In this document: positions 24,939-33,804 of the stretch, one piece after another
Layout: each line of letters starts with the position of its first letter
Position numbering within the stretch: position 1 is the first letter of the stretch
Source: Hymenobacter setariae
GTDB taxonomy: Bacteria > Bacteroidota > Bacteroidia > Cytophagales > Hymenobacteraceae
Direction of reading: 5' to 3'
Assembly: GCF_007713685.1 (NCBI RefSeq)
Contig: NZ_VMRJ01000006.1
Span: 409,471-473,470 of the forward strand
Length of the DNA stretch: 64,000 bases
Notes under the pieces: generated by a model
The model's database searches: none
What the model was told of the DNA's origin: nothing
The model's input: the letters and a program-made list of their open reading frames with translations, nothing else
Translations under genes and position numbers: made by a program

Positions 24939-27900
24939 ATGAAGCGACTTTTCACCGCCGCCTTCTTCACTACTTTTCTGCATTTGCTGCCGGCCGCGGC
25001 GCAAACCACTAAGCCGGTTCCTGCTCCACCAGCCGCCAAGCCTGCCGCCCCTACCGATGGGCGCACGCCTGGCGCTGCGCGGCCTGCCCAAGTAACGGTA
25101 GCGCAGCGCTACAACGGCCACCTAGCCCCTGACCCAGCGCAGTTTATCGTGGACGTGCGCACGATGCTGCTGGCTACCAATAATGCAGCAGCGCAGGCCG
25201 TAGGAGAAAAGTTGCGCCAGCTATGGGGCACCAACCAACTGACCAGCAGCCAGCAAAGCCGCATTGCGGAGCTGTCGCAAAAGATGCTGGATAAGAAGTT
25301 TCGGCCGCTGCCTCACCTCACCACCTTCTACAGCGCCTTGGTGGGTGGTAAAAACCTGGCAAAGCTTAGCGACGGGCAAGTAGACCAGTTGCTGGATGTG
25401 CTGAGCCAGTCGCTAGACCGCGACTCCAACACTGATACCGAGAAGTTTCTAACTTCAACTACGCGGCTGCTCAATGGCGGCTACCTCTACCGCTCGGGCT
25501 TCAATTCGCTGCGTGTAGTGGGCGGGCAGCTCTCGTTTGCGCACAAAGGTGCTGCCACGGAGCCCAGCCCCACAGCTAGCTTCGAAGCAACCCCGGCCGC
25601 CCCGGCGGCCCCTGTAGCCAAGCCTGCCACGCCCAAGCCAGCCCCGGCAAAGCCTGTGGTAAAAGCCAAGCCCAAGCCAAAAAAACGCGCTAGCGATGGC
25701 TGGGATACGGCCGATATGTGGTCATCGACTTCAAGCAGTAAGAAAAACGATGGGTGGGGCTCGGCTAATGACGGCTGGGGCACGCCCGTGAAAAAATCAG
25801 CCGCCAATGATGGGTGGGGTTCGGCTAACGATGGCTGGGGTACTCCTGTCAAGAAGAAAGCCCCTGCTAAAACTGTAGCCAAAGCCACACCAGCTAAGGC
25901 GCCCGCTGCAAAGCCAGCACCCGCGGCGCCCGTAGCGAAAAACTCTGATTTTGACGAGCCGACGCTGCCCTTTACGCCCTCGGCTAGTGCTGCCTATGAG
26001 GCCTATTACCCACCCGCGGTGAGCGGTCCGGTGATTGAAATCAAGGATGCCGACTTCGTAATGGGTACGGCGGGCGACTCCATTGTGCTGCGCAAGGTGA
26101 GCGGCACAGCTGCCCCGCTTAGCTCGCGCCTGGTGGCCACGGGCGGCCAAGTGGCTTGGACTATCAAGAACAACCCCGTTACGGCCGACCTAGGGCCGTT
26201 TGATTTTGACTTAAGCAAGGCGGAATTCACGGCCCAGCCTGTCACGCTCACCTATCCCTACTTACTCGAAGCACCCGTTAAAGGCGCGTTGAGCTACAAG
26301 AGCTTACGCCGCAAGCCCGCTACGGGCGATACCGGCTATCCTAGGTTTATTTCGCTCACCAACGATGCTCGCCTTAAGAATATGGGCGAAGGCATTAAGT
26401 ATCAAGGCGGGGTGTCTATTTCGGGAGCGCGGCTGCTATCGGCCGCGCTCGACGGCTCGCTGGCCAACATCCGAGTAAGCCAAGATGGGAAGCTGCGCTT
26501 TCGGGCTGCTTCGCGCAGCTATGTGCTCGGCGATTCTATTATCACGGCCAGCCGGGCCGCGGTGGCCATGTATGAGAGCGACCACGACTCAATTACGCAC
26601 CCCGGCGTGGAGCTGAAGTACCTCAAGGGCAAGCAGAAGCTACAGCTGCTGCAAGAGCAGGGCACCTACCGCAAAACGCCCTACTCGGACTCATATCACC
26701 AAGTAGATGTGCGGGCCGAAATGTTGGTTTGGAACCTGCGCGAGCCTAAGATTGACTTTAGCATCTTCACCTCGCCCAAGCAGGTATCGGCCGATTTTGA
26801 GAGCAAGAACTTCTTCTCCAACACGCGCTACCAGCAACTCAAGAGCATCAACCACCTGCACCCGCTTCAGATGCTGCTGGGCTACAGCCAGAACCACGGC
26901 AAAACAATGACTATGTCGGTGCGCGAAGTGGCAGAAGAGGTTAAGATACCGGAAGCTAACCTGCGCTCGGCTGTGGTGGGGCTGGCCCGCGATGGCTACG
27001 TAGATGTGCAGCCTCAAAATGGAGTAGTTACCATCTTGCCCAAAGGCCGCCACTACGTAGGAGCCGCACGTGAGAAAAAGGATTACGACCATATCGCGAT
27101 TAAATCTTTGACGGGCTCGGGGCGCTCAGCCACACTCAACCTGGCTTCGGACCAGCTGCTGGTGCGGGGCGTTGAGCAATTCAGCTTTTCTGATGATTCG
27201 GCGGCTGTAGTAGTTCGCCCCGACAGCGGGGTAGTGCGCCTAGGTCGCAACCGGACCATCAAGTTTAATGGACGCGTGATAGCCTCGGCCTACCGGTTTA
27301 AAGGCCGTGATTTTCAGTTTGATTACGACGGGTATTATATCGACATGCCCCACATCGATTCGCTGACGATTCGCAGCAAATCGACCAAAAAAGCAACCGG
27401 CAATGAGCGCCGGCCTAGCGATTTTACACTGACTAACAAAGGCAACTCGCAAAGCGGACGCTTATTCCTAAACGACCCTAAGAACCGCTCGGGCCGCAAG
27501 AAGCTGGGTAACTTTCCGTCGTTCAACTCAACGTCGGGTGCCTATGTATACTTCAATAAGCCCGATGTCCTAGGTGGCGCTTATGATTCCACCACGTACT
27601 TCGACGTGCCGCCCTTCAAATTTGACTCGATGGGCACCAGCAAGTCGCGGGCAGGCTTTGTGGGAATGTTCCACAGCAAGGCTCTGCCGCCCATCAAGAC
27701 GGCGCTGACCACGCAAGAGGATGGTTCGCTGGGCTTTGTGCACACTGTGCCAGCCGGCGGCTACGCGCTTTATAAAGGCAAGGGGCGCCTGTCGGGCGGA
27801 GCTAAGGTGCACCTCAATGCCCAGGGCTTGCAGTCGAACGGTACCGTGACCTACCTGGGCGCCACCATGCAAAGCGACCGATTTGTGATGTACGGCGACT

Positions 27901-30620
27901 CGCTTACCGGTGAGGGCAAGGCGGGCGCCATTGCGGCCGGTCCCAACTTCCCGAAGGTGACAATGCCGCCCGGCTACTTCATCAGTTGGAACGCTAAGTC
28001 GGACTCGCTGCACCTGCTGACACCCAAAGAAGGTGCGCCGGTAAAGATGTATGCCGACCACACCTTCAAAGGCTCGATGCTGCTGACGCCGAAGGGCCTA
28101 GGTGGAGCGGGCCGCCTCGATGGCCCGCAGAGCTACGTGCGTTCGGGCGACCTGACTTTTAAAAACGACTCGTACTCAGGTAAGAAAGCCGTGCTCAGCG
28201 TGAAGTCAGCCCAAGCGGGCAAGCCTGCGCTCACGGCCAACGATGTAGCGTTTACCTACGATTTGAAAAACAGCTATGCTGAATTCACGCGTGAGGAGAA
28301 CAGTAAGGCCAGTATCGACTTGCCCTATTCAAGCTTCCGCACCAGTTTGAGTAGCGGGCGCTGGGACTTTAAGAAGAAGCGCGTATCATTGAAGTCGACT
28401 GCTACTGCGGCTAATAGCTCTTATTTTGTTTCTACCAAGCCCGAGCAGCACGGTCTGAAATTTAAGTCTACCTCGGCTTCGTATGACCTGACCAAATATC
28501 AGCTTGAAGCCAAAGGCGTGCCCTACGTGGCCGCCGCCGACGCTTGGATTATCCCCGATTCGGGCCGGGTGGCTGTGGCGGGTGGGGGCAAGCTGCAGAC
28601 CCTGCGCCGCGCTACGGTGCTGCTCGACTCCCTAGGTAAGTTTCACAAGCTGACGGGGGGCAACATCACAGTAGCCTCGCGCGATGCCTTCAGTGGTGAT
28701 GCCAAGTATAACTTCCGCACGGTGACTGGCGACTCGCTGGCATTAAAGTTTACCAACTTCCAGTCCGATTCCTCGTCTCTGGTAGCTGGCCCGAGCAAGA
28801 AGCGCTTCAGCCTGCGTAAGCGCGCTACTACCGACGAAGCTGCTGGGCCACCTAGCTTGGCTACTACGGCCACCGCTAGTGTGGAAGCCAACCAGAAGTT
28901 TCAGTTGGCACCTAGCATTGGCTACCGCGGCAGCATCAACCTAAACTCGCAGAAGCGTGGTCTCATCTTCGACGGGCAAGTGCAGCTGCAATTCAGCAAG
29001 CTTAAAAATTCGGCCGAATGGTTTGCGGTGCAGGATAGCATCGACCCCAAGAACGTAGCGCTAACTCTCACCAAGCCCAAGGCAGAGGATGGTACCGAAC
29101 TGGTGACGGGTCTGTTCCTATCAGACGCTGACAACCGCGTATATCCGCTCTACGCCGCTCCTAAGGTGACGCCTGCCGACGTGTCAATCCTTGAGGTAGA
29201 TGGCAAACTGCACTATGATGCCAAGGCCGGCGAGTACACCATCTCGAAGAACGACCTTGCTGATGCCAACCAATACGAAGGCGCCGTGCTGGTGTACAAG
29301 GAAACAACCAACCGCATCAGTTTCCGCGGCCCGATGAACTTCATCACTAACAACAAGAACTATAGCATCACAGCCAGTGGGGTAGGGGGCGCGAATACTG
29401 ATAGCGCTCGCTACCAAATTAATACGTTGCTAGGTGTCAACATTAACATGCCTAGCAAAGCCATTGAAACGATGGCCGCTAACCTAGGTCAGGTGACTAA
29501 GAATTCGCCTGAAGCGCTCGATGGCTCTACTGATGAGGTGTATAAAATAGCGCAGTTTGCTGGCAACAAAGGCGCTGAATTGTATGCCAACCGCAAGCCG
29601 GGTGCTGCGGCAGCGCCGCTGGCATCTATCTCGCCCAAGCTAGTTCACACCTTGGTACTGAGCAAGGTAGACCTGCGCTGGAACCCCAAGCAAAAAGCCT
29701 GGTACTCGGTAGGTAAGATTGGCTTGGCTGGAGTAGGCAAGCAGGCTATGAACGCACTGGTAGACGGTTATGTAGAAATCAAGCGCGATAACTCGACAGA
29801 CCTTGTAGAAATATACCTAGAGGCTGAACCCCAGACGTGGTATTACCTGCGCTACGCCAATAACATTGTACTGGCCAAGTCGTCGAACGAAAGCTTCGAT
29901 GGTGAAATCGGCGGTAAGGCCAAAGGTGACTCGAATACTGCTACGGAATACGGCGTTTTCTTAGGTGACTTCAGCGATGTAGACCAATTCCGCTCGCACT
30001 TTGAGCGCGACTACCTAGGTAAGTCGGGCAAACTCGCTGCTCGCCCGGCCGCACCGGCAAGTAGCTTCGAAGAGGAGGGCGTAGATAAGAGCAAAAAGAA
30101 AAAGAAGAAAGCCAACGACCCCTTCAGCGACGGCGAAATCACGCCTGCTGCCGACCCCGTTGCTGACCCTGGCAAGAAGTCGAAGAAGAAAAAGGCAGAT
30201 GACCCCTTCAGCGAAGGTGAGGTAACCGCCGCTCCCGCCGCCGAGCCCACCAAAAAGAAGAAAGGCAAGGAAGGGGCCGCCGCCAGCGAAACCACCACAA
30301 CTGAGCCCGCGCCCGAGCCTGCCAAGAAGAAAAAGAAGGCCAAGGACAACGACCCCTTCGGTGAAGGCGAGATAACCCCACCCCCAGCCGCCGAGCCAGC
30401 GAAGGAGCCTAAGAAGAAAGAGAAAGAGGTGGCTCCGGCTGCTGACCCCACCGATGCGCCCACCGAGGAGCCGGCGAAGAAGAAAAAGGAAAAGAAGAAA
30501 GAGCAGGAGGCCGCACCTGCTGACCCGGCCGCCGACCCTAGTGCCGAGCCGACGGTAGACCCCGGTAAAAAGTCGAAGAAAAAGAAGAAAGCCGAAGAAG
30601 ACCCCTTTGGCGATTCGTAA
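24939..30620 (+). CDS. Giant exported protein of unknown family, ~1,893 residues
   Basis: I use the ATG at 24939 because it begins a signal peptide (MKRLFTAAFFTTFLHLLPAAAQ); a longer frame adds nine residues. Order: signal peptide; Pro/Ala/Lys-rich linker; helical segment (~60-200); a second Pro/Ala/Lys linker holding a duplicated 20-residue NDGWGSANDGWGTPVKK unit (~270-306); then over 1,300 residues dominated by short beta strands with repeated phrases such as GRWDFKKKRVSLKST, SYDLTKYQLEAKGVPY and FTYDLKNSYAEFTREEN, suggesting a long beta-solenoid or OstA-like stack. A winged-helix-like segment sits at ~640-708. The last ~175 residues are Lys runs alternating with DPF motifs. Typical codon use for the window. 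Probably periplasmic or outer-membrane associated; I cannot assign a function. Confidence 0.8.
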   Translation: MKRLFTAAFFTTFLHLLPAAAQTTKPVPAPPAAKPAAPTDGRTPGAARPAQVTVAQRYNGHLAPDPAQFIVDVRTMLLATNNAAAQAVGEKLRQLWGTNQLTSSQQSRIAELSQKMLDKKFRPLPHLTTFYSALVGGKNLAKLSDGQVDQLLDVLSQSLDRDSNTDTEKFLTSTTRLLNGGYLYRSGFNSLRVVGGQLSFAHKGAATEPSPTASFEATPAAPAAPVAKPATPKPAPAKPVVKAKPKPKKRASDGWDTADMWSSTSSSKKNDGWGSANDGWGTPVKKSAANDGWGSANDGWGTPVKKKAPAKTVAKATPAKAPAAKPAPAAPVAKNSDFDEPTLPFTPSASAAYEAYYPPAVSGPVIEIKDADFVMGTAGDSIVLRKVSGTAAPLSSRLVATGGQVAWTIKNNPVTADLGPFDFDLSKAEFTAQPVTLTYPYLLEAPVKGALSYKSLRRKPATGDTGYPRFISLTNDARLKNMGEGIKYQGGVSISGARLLSAALDGSLANIRVSQDGKLRFRAASRSYVLGDSIITASRAAVAMYESDHDSITHPGVELKYLKGKQKLQLLQEQGTYRKTPYSDSYHQVDVRAEMLVWNLREPKIDFSIFTSPKQVSADFESKNFFSNTRYQQLKSINHLHPLQMLLGYSQNHGKTMTMSVREVAEEVKIPEANLRSAVVGLARDGYVDVQPQNGVVTILPKGRHYVGAAREKKDYDHIAIKSLTGSGRSATLNLASDQLLVRGVEQFSFSDDSAAVVVRPDSGVVRLGRNRTIKFNGRVIASAYRFKGRDFQFDYDGYYIDMPHIDSLTIRSKSTKKATGNERRPSDFTLTNKGNSQSGRLFLNDPKNRSGRKKLGNFPSFNSTSGAYVYFNKPDVLGGAYDSTTYFDVPPFKFDSMGTSKSRAGFVGMFHSKALPPIKTALTTQEDGSLGFVHTVPAGGYALYKGKGRLSGGAKVHLNAQGLQSNGTVTYLGATMQSDRFVMYGDSLTGEGKAGAIAAGPNFPKVTMPPGYFISWNAKSDSLHLLTPKEGAPVKMYADHTFKGSMLLTPKGLGGAGRLDGPQSYVRSGDLTFKNDSYSGKKAVLSVKSAQAGKPALTANDVAFTYDLKNSYAEFTREENSKASIDLPYSSFRTSLSSGRWDFKKKRVSLKSTATAANSSYFVSTKPEQHGLKFKSTSASYDLTKYQLEAKGVPYVAAADAWIIPDSGRVAVAGGGKLQTLRRATVLLDSLGKFHKLTGGNITVASRDAFSGDAKYNFRTVTGDSLALKFTNFQSDSSSLVAGPSKKRFSLRKRATTDEAAGPPSLATTATASVEANQKFQLAPSIGYRGSINLNSQKRGLIFDGQVQLQFSKLKNSAEWFAVQDSIDPKNVALTLTKPKAEDGTELVTGLFLSDADNRVYPLYAAPKVTPADVSILEVDGKLHYDAKAGEYTISKNDLADANQYEGAVLVYKETTNRISFRGPMNFITNNKNYSITASGVGGANTDSARYQINTLLGVNINMPSKAIETMAANLGQVTKNSPEALDGSTDEVYKIAQFAGNKGAELYANRKPGAAAAPLASISPKLVHTLVLSKVDLRWNPKQKAWYSVGKIGLAGVGKQAMNALVDGYVEIKRDNSTDLVEIYLEAEPQTWYYLRYANNIVLAKSSNESFDGEIGGKAKGDSNTATEYGVFLGDFSDVDQFRSHFERDYLGKSGKLAARPAAPASSFEEEGVDKSKKKKKKANDPFSDGEITPAADPVADPGKKSKKKKADDPFSEGEVTAAPAAEPTKKKKGKEGAAASETTTTEPAPEPAKKKKKAKDNDPFGEGEITPPPAAEPAKEPKKKEKEVAPAADPTDAPTEEPAKKKKEKKKEQEAAPADPAADPSAEPTVDPGKKSKKKKKAEEDPFGDS
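25746..25865 (+). repeat. two tandem 60-bp coding repeats (NDGWG units)
   Basis: Units begin at 25746 and 25806 and encode nearly identical 20-residue blocks, each itself two NDGWG half-units. Synonymous differences between copies show the duplication is not brand new. Confidence 0.85.
30084..30617 (+). repeat. Lys-run/DPF repeat tail of the giant protein
   Basis: Four acidic DPF blocks (NDPFSDGEIT, DDPFSEGEVT, NDPFGEGEIT, EDPFGDS) alternate with runs of 4-6 Lys and Pro/Ala/Glu linkers. At DNA level this gives AAGAAGAAAAAG-type runs. The tail is basic and probably disordered. Confidence 0.85.
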
Positions 30621-30624
30621 TCTC

Positions 30625-30653
30625 AGTACCCCGAAGGCCACCTTCGGGGTACT
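30625..30653 (+). terminator. rho-independent terminator of the giant gene
   Basis: 13-bp perfect stem (AGTACCCCGAAGG at 30625-30637 with 30641-30653), 3-nt loop, followed by TTTGTTTT. Confidence 0.9.
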
Positions 30654-30676
30654 TTTGTTTTCACACTGTTCTTCCG

Positions 30677-31315
30677 ATGCTGTATATCATTAGTGCGCTG
30701 CTGGCCGCCTACCTCCTAGGGTCTATTCCAACCGCTTTGTGGGTGGGGCGATGGTTTTTCCAGCTAGCCGATATTCGGGAGCATGGCTCTGGCAATGCAG
30801 GGGCTACCAATACCTTCCGGGTGCTAGGTAAGAAAGCGGGCACCTTCGTGCTGCTTTTTGATGCTTTTAAAGGCTTTGCAGCAGCTTACTTTCTGCCCAA
30901 CTGGCTACTGAGCCAGCAAGCCATCGCGACGGACAACCTATTCTATTTTCGGCTGGCCTGCGGGATACTAGCTGTGGTAGGGCACATTTATCCTGTGCTG
31001 GCCCAGTTTCGGGGCGGCAAGGGCGTGGCCACCATCCTAGGGATGATGCTGGCCATCGCGCCTCCTACGGTAGGGGTGGCGTTGCTCGTGTTTCTGGCCG
31101 TGCTAGGTACTACGCGCTACGTATCGCTCTCCTCCATGTCGGCCGGCGTAGCTTTTGCGTTTTTGCAACTGTTGCCTGCTTTTCGACCCGCCAACTCCTT
31201 ACAAATCTGGTTTGGCTTTCTGCTAGCGGCTATGCTTGTCTATACCCATCGCGCCAATATCGGTCGGTTGCGGGCTGGTACTGAAAGCCGCGTGCCGCTT
31301 TGGGGCAAGCGTTAA
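30677..31315 (+). CDS. plsY: Glycerol-3-phosphate acyltransferase PlsY
   Basis: 212 residues, five or six membrane spans. The three family motifs are visible: GSIPTALWVGRWF with REHGSGNAGATNTFRVLG, FRGGKGVATILG, and the late YTHRANIGRLRAGTESR. PlsY transfers the acyl group from acyl-phosphate to glycerol-3-phosphate, the first step of phospholipid synthesis. The start follows a strong terminator, so it has its own promoter. Confidence 0.96.
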   Translation: MLYIISALLAAYLLGSIPTALWVGRWFFQLADIREHGSGNAGATNTFRVLGKKAGTFVLLFDAFKGFAAAYFLPNWLLSQQAIATDNLFYFRLACGILAVVGHIYPVLAQFRGGKGVATILGMMLAIAPPTVGVALLVFLAVLGTTRYVSLSSMSAGVAFAFLQLLPAFRPANSLQIWFGFLLAAMLVYTHRANIGRLRAGTESRVPLWGKR

Positions 31316-31614
31316 AGAACTATTCAACCTAGCCTTTTCAGTGCTTAAAAGCAGTTGATGAGGCTGTGTGGCACTAGCGTGTAGGTAATTACCTAGGTTT
31401 ATTGAGTATCATACATTCTCACCATTATGGCCAGAAGGGAATGAGAATAGTCATTTGCAAAAATGAGTTTGTACCACAACTACGGCTGTTGGGCGAGTAT
31501 TATGGTTTATTCGTGGGCATAATAGCATTATGGTAAGTCGAAAGGCAATAACCTAAGGCAAGGCTAGCCCTTGGGTACTTACTTTTGCCCTAGCAATTAT
31601 TTCTTGTATTAAGC
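31316..31614 (+). promoter_or_regulatory. 299-nt spacer with a -7 box for the dipeptidase
   Basis: AT-richer than its surroundings. TACTTTTG at 31580-31587 is an exact -7 box placed 27 nt before the dipeptidase ATG; no TTG is seen at the -33 distance. A small palindrome (CATAATAGCATTATG) lies near 31518-31532. I see no gene or RNA in the rest. Confidence 0.45.
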
Positions 31615-32988
31615 ATGGCTATACCCGCTTACCTCGCACAGCATCAAAATCGATTTCTAGAAGAGCTTATTGAATGGCTCCGCATTCCGTCGGTTTCGGC
31701 CGACCCAAAGTTTCACGGTGATGTGCTCCGCGCCGCCGACTTTATTAAAGAAAGACTGCTAGAAGCGGGCGCTACGTTGGTAGAGATATGCCCTACCGCG
31801 GGCAACCCCATTGTGTATGGCGAGTACATGGCGGGCCCCGACCGGCCCACCGTACTGGTGTATGGCCACTACGATGTGCAACCCGCTGACCCCTACGAAC
31901 TGTGGACTTCGCCGCCGTTTGAGCCGGTTATTAAAGACGAAAAAATATACGCTCGTGGCGCCTGCGACGATAAAGGCCAAGTGTATATGCATGTGAAGGC
32001 CCTCGAAATGATGCTGCGCGACGGTGGCCTAGGTGCCCCCTGCAACATCAAGTTTATGTTTGAGGGTGAAGAGGAAATTGGCTCCGACAACCTGGGCATC
32101 TTTGTCAAAGCCAATAAGGAAAAGCTAAAAGCTGATGTAATCCTTATTTCCGATACGGGCATTCTGGCCAACGATGTGCCTAGCATCGAGGTAGGCTTGC
32201 GCGGCCTCAGCTACCATGAGGTAGAAGTGACGGGCCCCAATCGTGACCTGCACTCAGGCCTCTACGGTGGCGCAGTGATGAACCCCATCAATGCGCTTTG
32301 CGATATGATAAGCAGCCTGCACGATGAAAACCGGCACATCACCATCCCAGGCTTCTACGACAACGTAGCCGAGCTAAGCGCAGCCGAGCGCGCTGAACTG
32401 GCGCAGGCGCCTTTCTCGGAAGAAGAGTTTGAGCAAAGCATCGGCTTGCCCACAGCCGCGGGCGAAGCAGGCTACACCACTCCCGAGCGCACAAGCATCC
32501 GGCCAACACTCGATGTCAACGGCATTTGGGGGGGCTATACCGGCGAAGGTGCCAAAACAGTGATAGCCAGCAAGGCCTACGCCAAAATCTCGATGCGCCT
32601 AGTACCTCACCAAACGAGCGATGAGATTACGGCTTTATTTCAGAAGCACTTCGAAAGCATTGCCCCGGCCGGCGTAACCGTAAAAGTGACGCCTCACCAC
32701 GGCGGTGAGCCCGTCGTGACGCCTACCGACTCGGTGGCTTACCGCGCCGCAGCTAAAGCGCTCGAAATCACCTTTGGTAAGAAGCCAGTACCTACGCGCG
32801 GTGGCGGCTCTATTCCCATTGTGGCTATGTTCAAGACCGAGCTAGGTCTCGACTCGGTGCTGCTTGGGTTTGGCCTCGATTCGGATGCTATCCATTCGCC
32901 AAACGAGCATTTCGGCGTATTTAACTTCCTGAAAGGTATCGAAACCATTCCGGAGTTTTATCGTGAGTATGCAGCGGCCAGCAACTAA
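31615..32988 (+). CDS. M20-family dipeptidase
   Basis: 457 residues. Metal ligands are seen in order: His in VYGHYDVQPADPYELW, bridging Asp in ARGACDDKGQ, general base and ligand Glu in FEGEEEIGSDNL, Asp in LISDTGI, and the late His in HSPNEHFGVFNF. A dimerisation domain lies between (residues ~205-370, starting LSYHEVEVTGPNRDLHSGLYGG). This is the dipeptidase (CNDP-like) branch of the ArgE/DapE family: cytosolic two-metal hydrolysis of dipeptides. Monocistronic, closed by a perfect 40-bp palindromic terminator. Confidence 0.95.
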   Translation: MAIPAYLAQHQNRFLEELIEWLRIPSVSADPKFHGDVLRAADFIKERLLEAGATLVEICPTAGNPIVYGEYMAGPDRPTVLVYGHYDVQPADPYELWTSPPFEPVIKDEKIYARGACDDKGQVYMHVKALEMMLRDGGLGAPCNIKFMFEGEEEIGSDNLGIFVKANKEKLKADVILISDTGILANDVPSIEVGLRGLSYHEVEVTGPNRDLHSGLYGGAVMNPINALCDMISSLHDENRHITIPGFYDNVAELSAAERAELAQAPFSEEEFEQSIGLPTAAGEAGYTTPERTSIRPTLDVNGIWGGYTGEGAKTVIASKAYAKISMRLVPHQTSDEITALFQKHFESIAPAGVTVKVTPHHGGEPVVTPTDSVAYRAAAKALEITFGKKPVPTRGGGSIPIVAMFKTELGLDSVLLGFGLDSDAIHSPNEHFGVFNFLKGIETIPEFYREYAAASN

Positions 32989-33009
32989 TCAGCTTGTGTG
33001 ACGCAACAT

Positions 33010-33049
33010 AAAAAGGCCCTGGTTTCTAGCTAGAAACCAGGGCCTTTTT
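33010..33049. terminator. perfect 40-bp palindromic bidirectional terminator
   Basis: 20-bp arms meet with no unpaired loop bases in DNA (CTAG at the centre; both arms begin or end in five A or T). It separates the convergent dipeptidase and barrel genes. Confidence 0.92.
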
Positions 33050-33066
33050 AAATGACACATGGTCAA

Positions 33067-33684
33067 TTAACGGCCATTGACCGAGTAAGTCAGATACAGC
33101 TGAAAAGCCCCATTGCGCTGGCGGCTCTGGAAAGTTGTGTTACCGAATGTGTTTGCTTGAGGCACATTGGTGAACCCACCATTATAGCGTAGGCCTACAC
33201 CTAGGCCGTGCTTAAGCTGATAGCCGAGCCCGAACAGGTAGCCAAAGTCAACGGTATTTAAACCATTCTTTATGTCGGTCGAGACACTACCTGCCTGATA
33301 CTTAGCAGATATTAAGAATCCTACCTGTGGGCCAGCTTCAAAGAATAAGCCACCGGTATTCACATGAAAAGCCAGTGGCACATCAATGTAGTGTAGGCGC
33401 CAGGAGACATCGGTAGTGTTCCTATAATAACCGCCCTTTTGCGAGTATAATAACTCGGGCTGAAAGGCAAAAAGCGACGTAAGGCCGATATTAGCAAATA
33501 CGCCCCCATGAAAACCGAAGCGATAATCATTGGCATTAGCATCGGGCCCTGTGAGGTTCGTCAGCGAAGCGCCGGCTTTGAGGCCGAGTGATACGTCGCT
33601 GCCACCGCGGCCCCGCCGCTGCGCCTGCGCCACCGTACTGAAGCCTAGCACTAAAGCAAGCAATACAAAGATGGGTTTTTTCAT
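33067..33684 (-). CDS. PorT-like small outer-membrane beta-barrel protein (paralogue 1)
   Basis: 205 residues from the ATG at 33684, which gives a signal peptide (MKKPIFVLLALVLGFSTVAQAQ); the longer frame from 33750 crosses the promoter box at 33717-33724. Shared family landmarks: GLKAGASLTNL, FGFHGGVFANIGL, FQPELLYSQKG, LHYIDVPLAFHVN, FFEAGPQVGFL, GLGVGLRYNGGF and a terminal YLTYSVNGR. These are the marks of the small 'porin family' barrels common in Bacteroidota. First of three neighbouring paralogues, each with its own terminator. Function unknown. Confidence 0.85.
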   Translation of the reverse strand: MKKPIFVLLALVLGFSTVAQAQRRGRGGSDVSLGLKAGASLTNLTGPDANANDYRFGFHGGVFANIGLTSLFAFQPELLYSQKGGYYRNTTDVSWRLHYIDVPLAFHVNTGGLFFEAGPQVGFLISAKYQAGSVSTDIKNGLNTVDFGYLFGLGYQLKHGLGVGLRYNGGFTNVPQANTFGNTTFQSRQRNGAFQLYLTYSVNGR

Positions 33685-33716
33685 CAAAAGAGTAGTAGGT
33701 GAACTAATAGATGCCG

Positions 33717-33724
33717 CAAAGCTA
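33717..33724 (-). promoter_or_regulatory. -7 box for barrel paralogue 1
   Basis: Reads TAGCTTTG on the minus strand, an exact TAnnTTTG match, 33 nt upstream of the chosen start. It supports the ATG at 33684. Confidence 0.55.
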
Positions 33725-33753
33725 CGGGTGCCAGCCAGTAGAGTAGTCACAAA

Positions 33754-33783
33754 AAAGCCGACTCACTGGCGTGAGTCGGCTTT
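33754..33783 (-). terminator. terminator of barrel paralogue 2
   Basis: 13-bp perfect stem (AAAGCCGACTCAC at 33754-33766 with 33771-33783), 4-nt loop, with six T following on the minus strand. Confidence 0.88.
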
Positions 33784-33804
33784 ACTATCAGCTTACTAGG
33801 TGGC

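Noticed and set aside
25746..25865. CRISPR-like repeat array in the giant gene
   Set aside because: The 60-bp repeats are in frame, adjacent, coding (NDGWG units) and there are only two; no spacers.
30011..30641. Long minus-strand open frames opposite the giant protein tail
   Set aside because: They arise from the complement of Lys-run and Pro/Ala codons; low-complexity Phe/Leu/Gly translations with no start signal.
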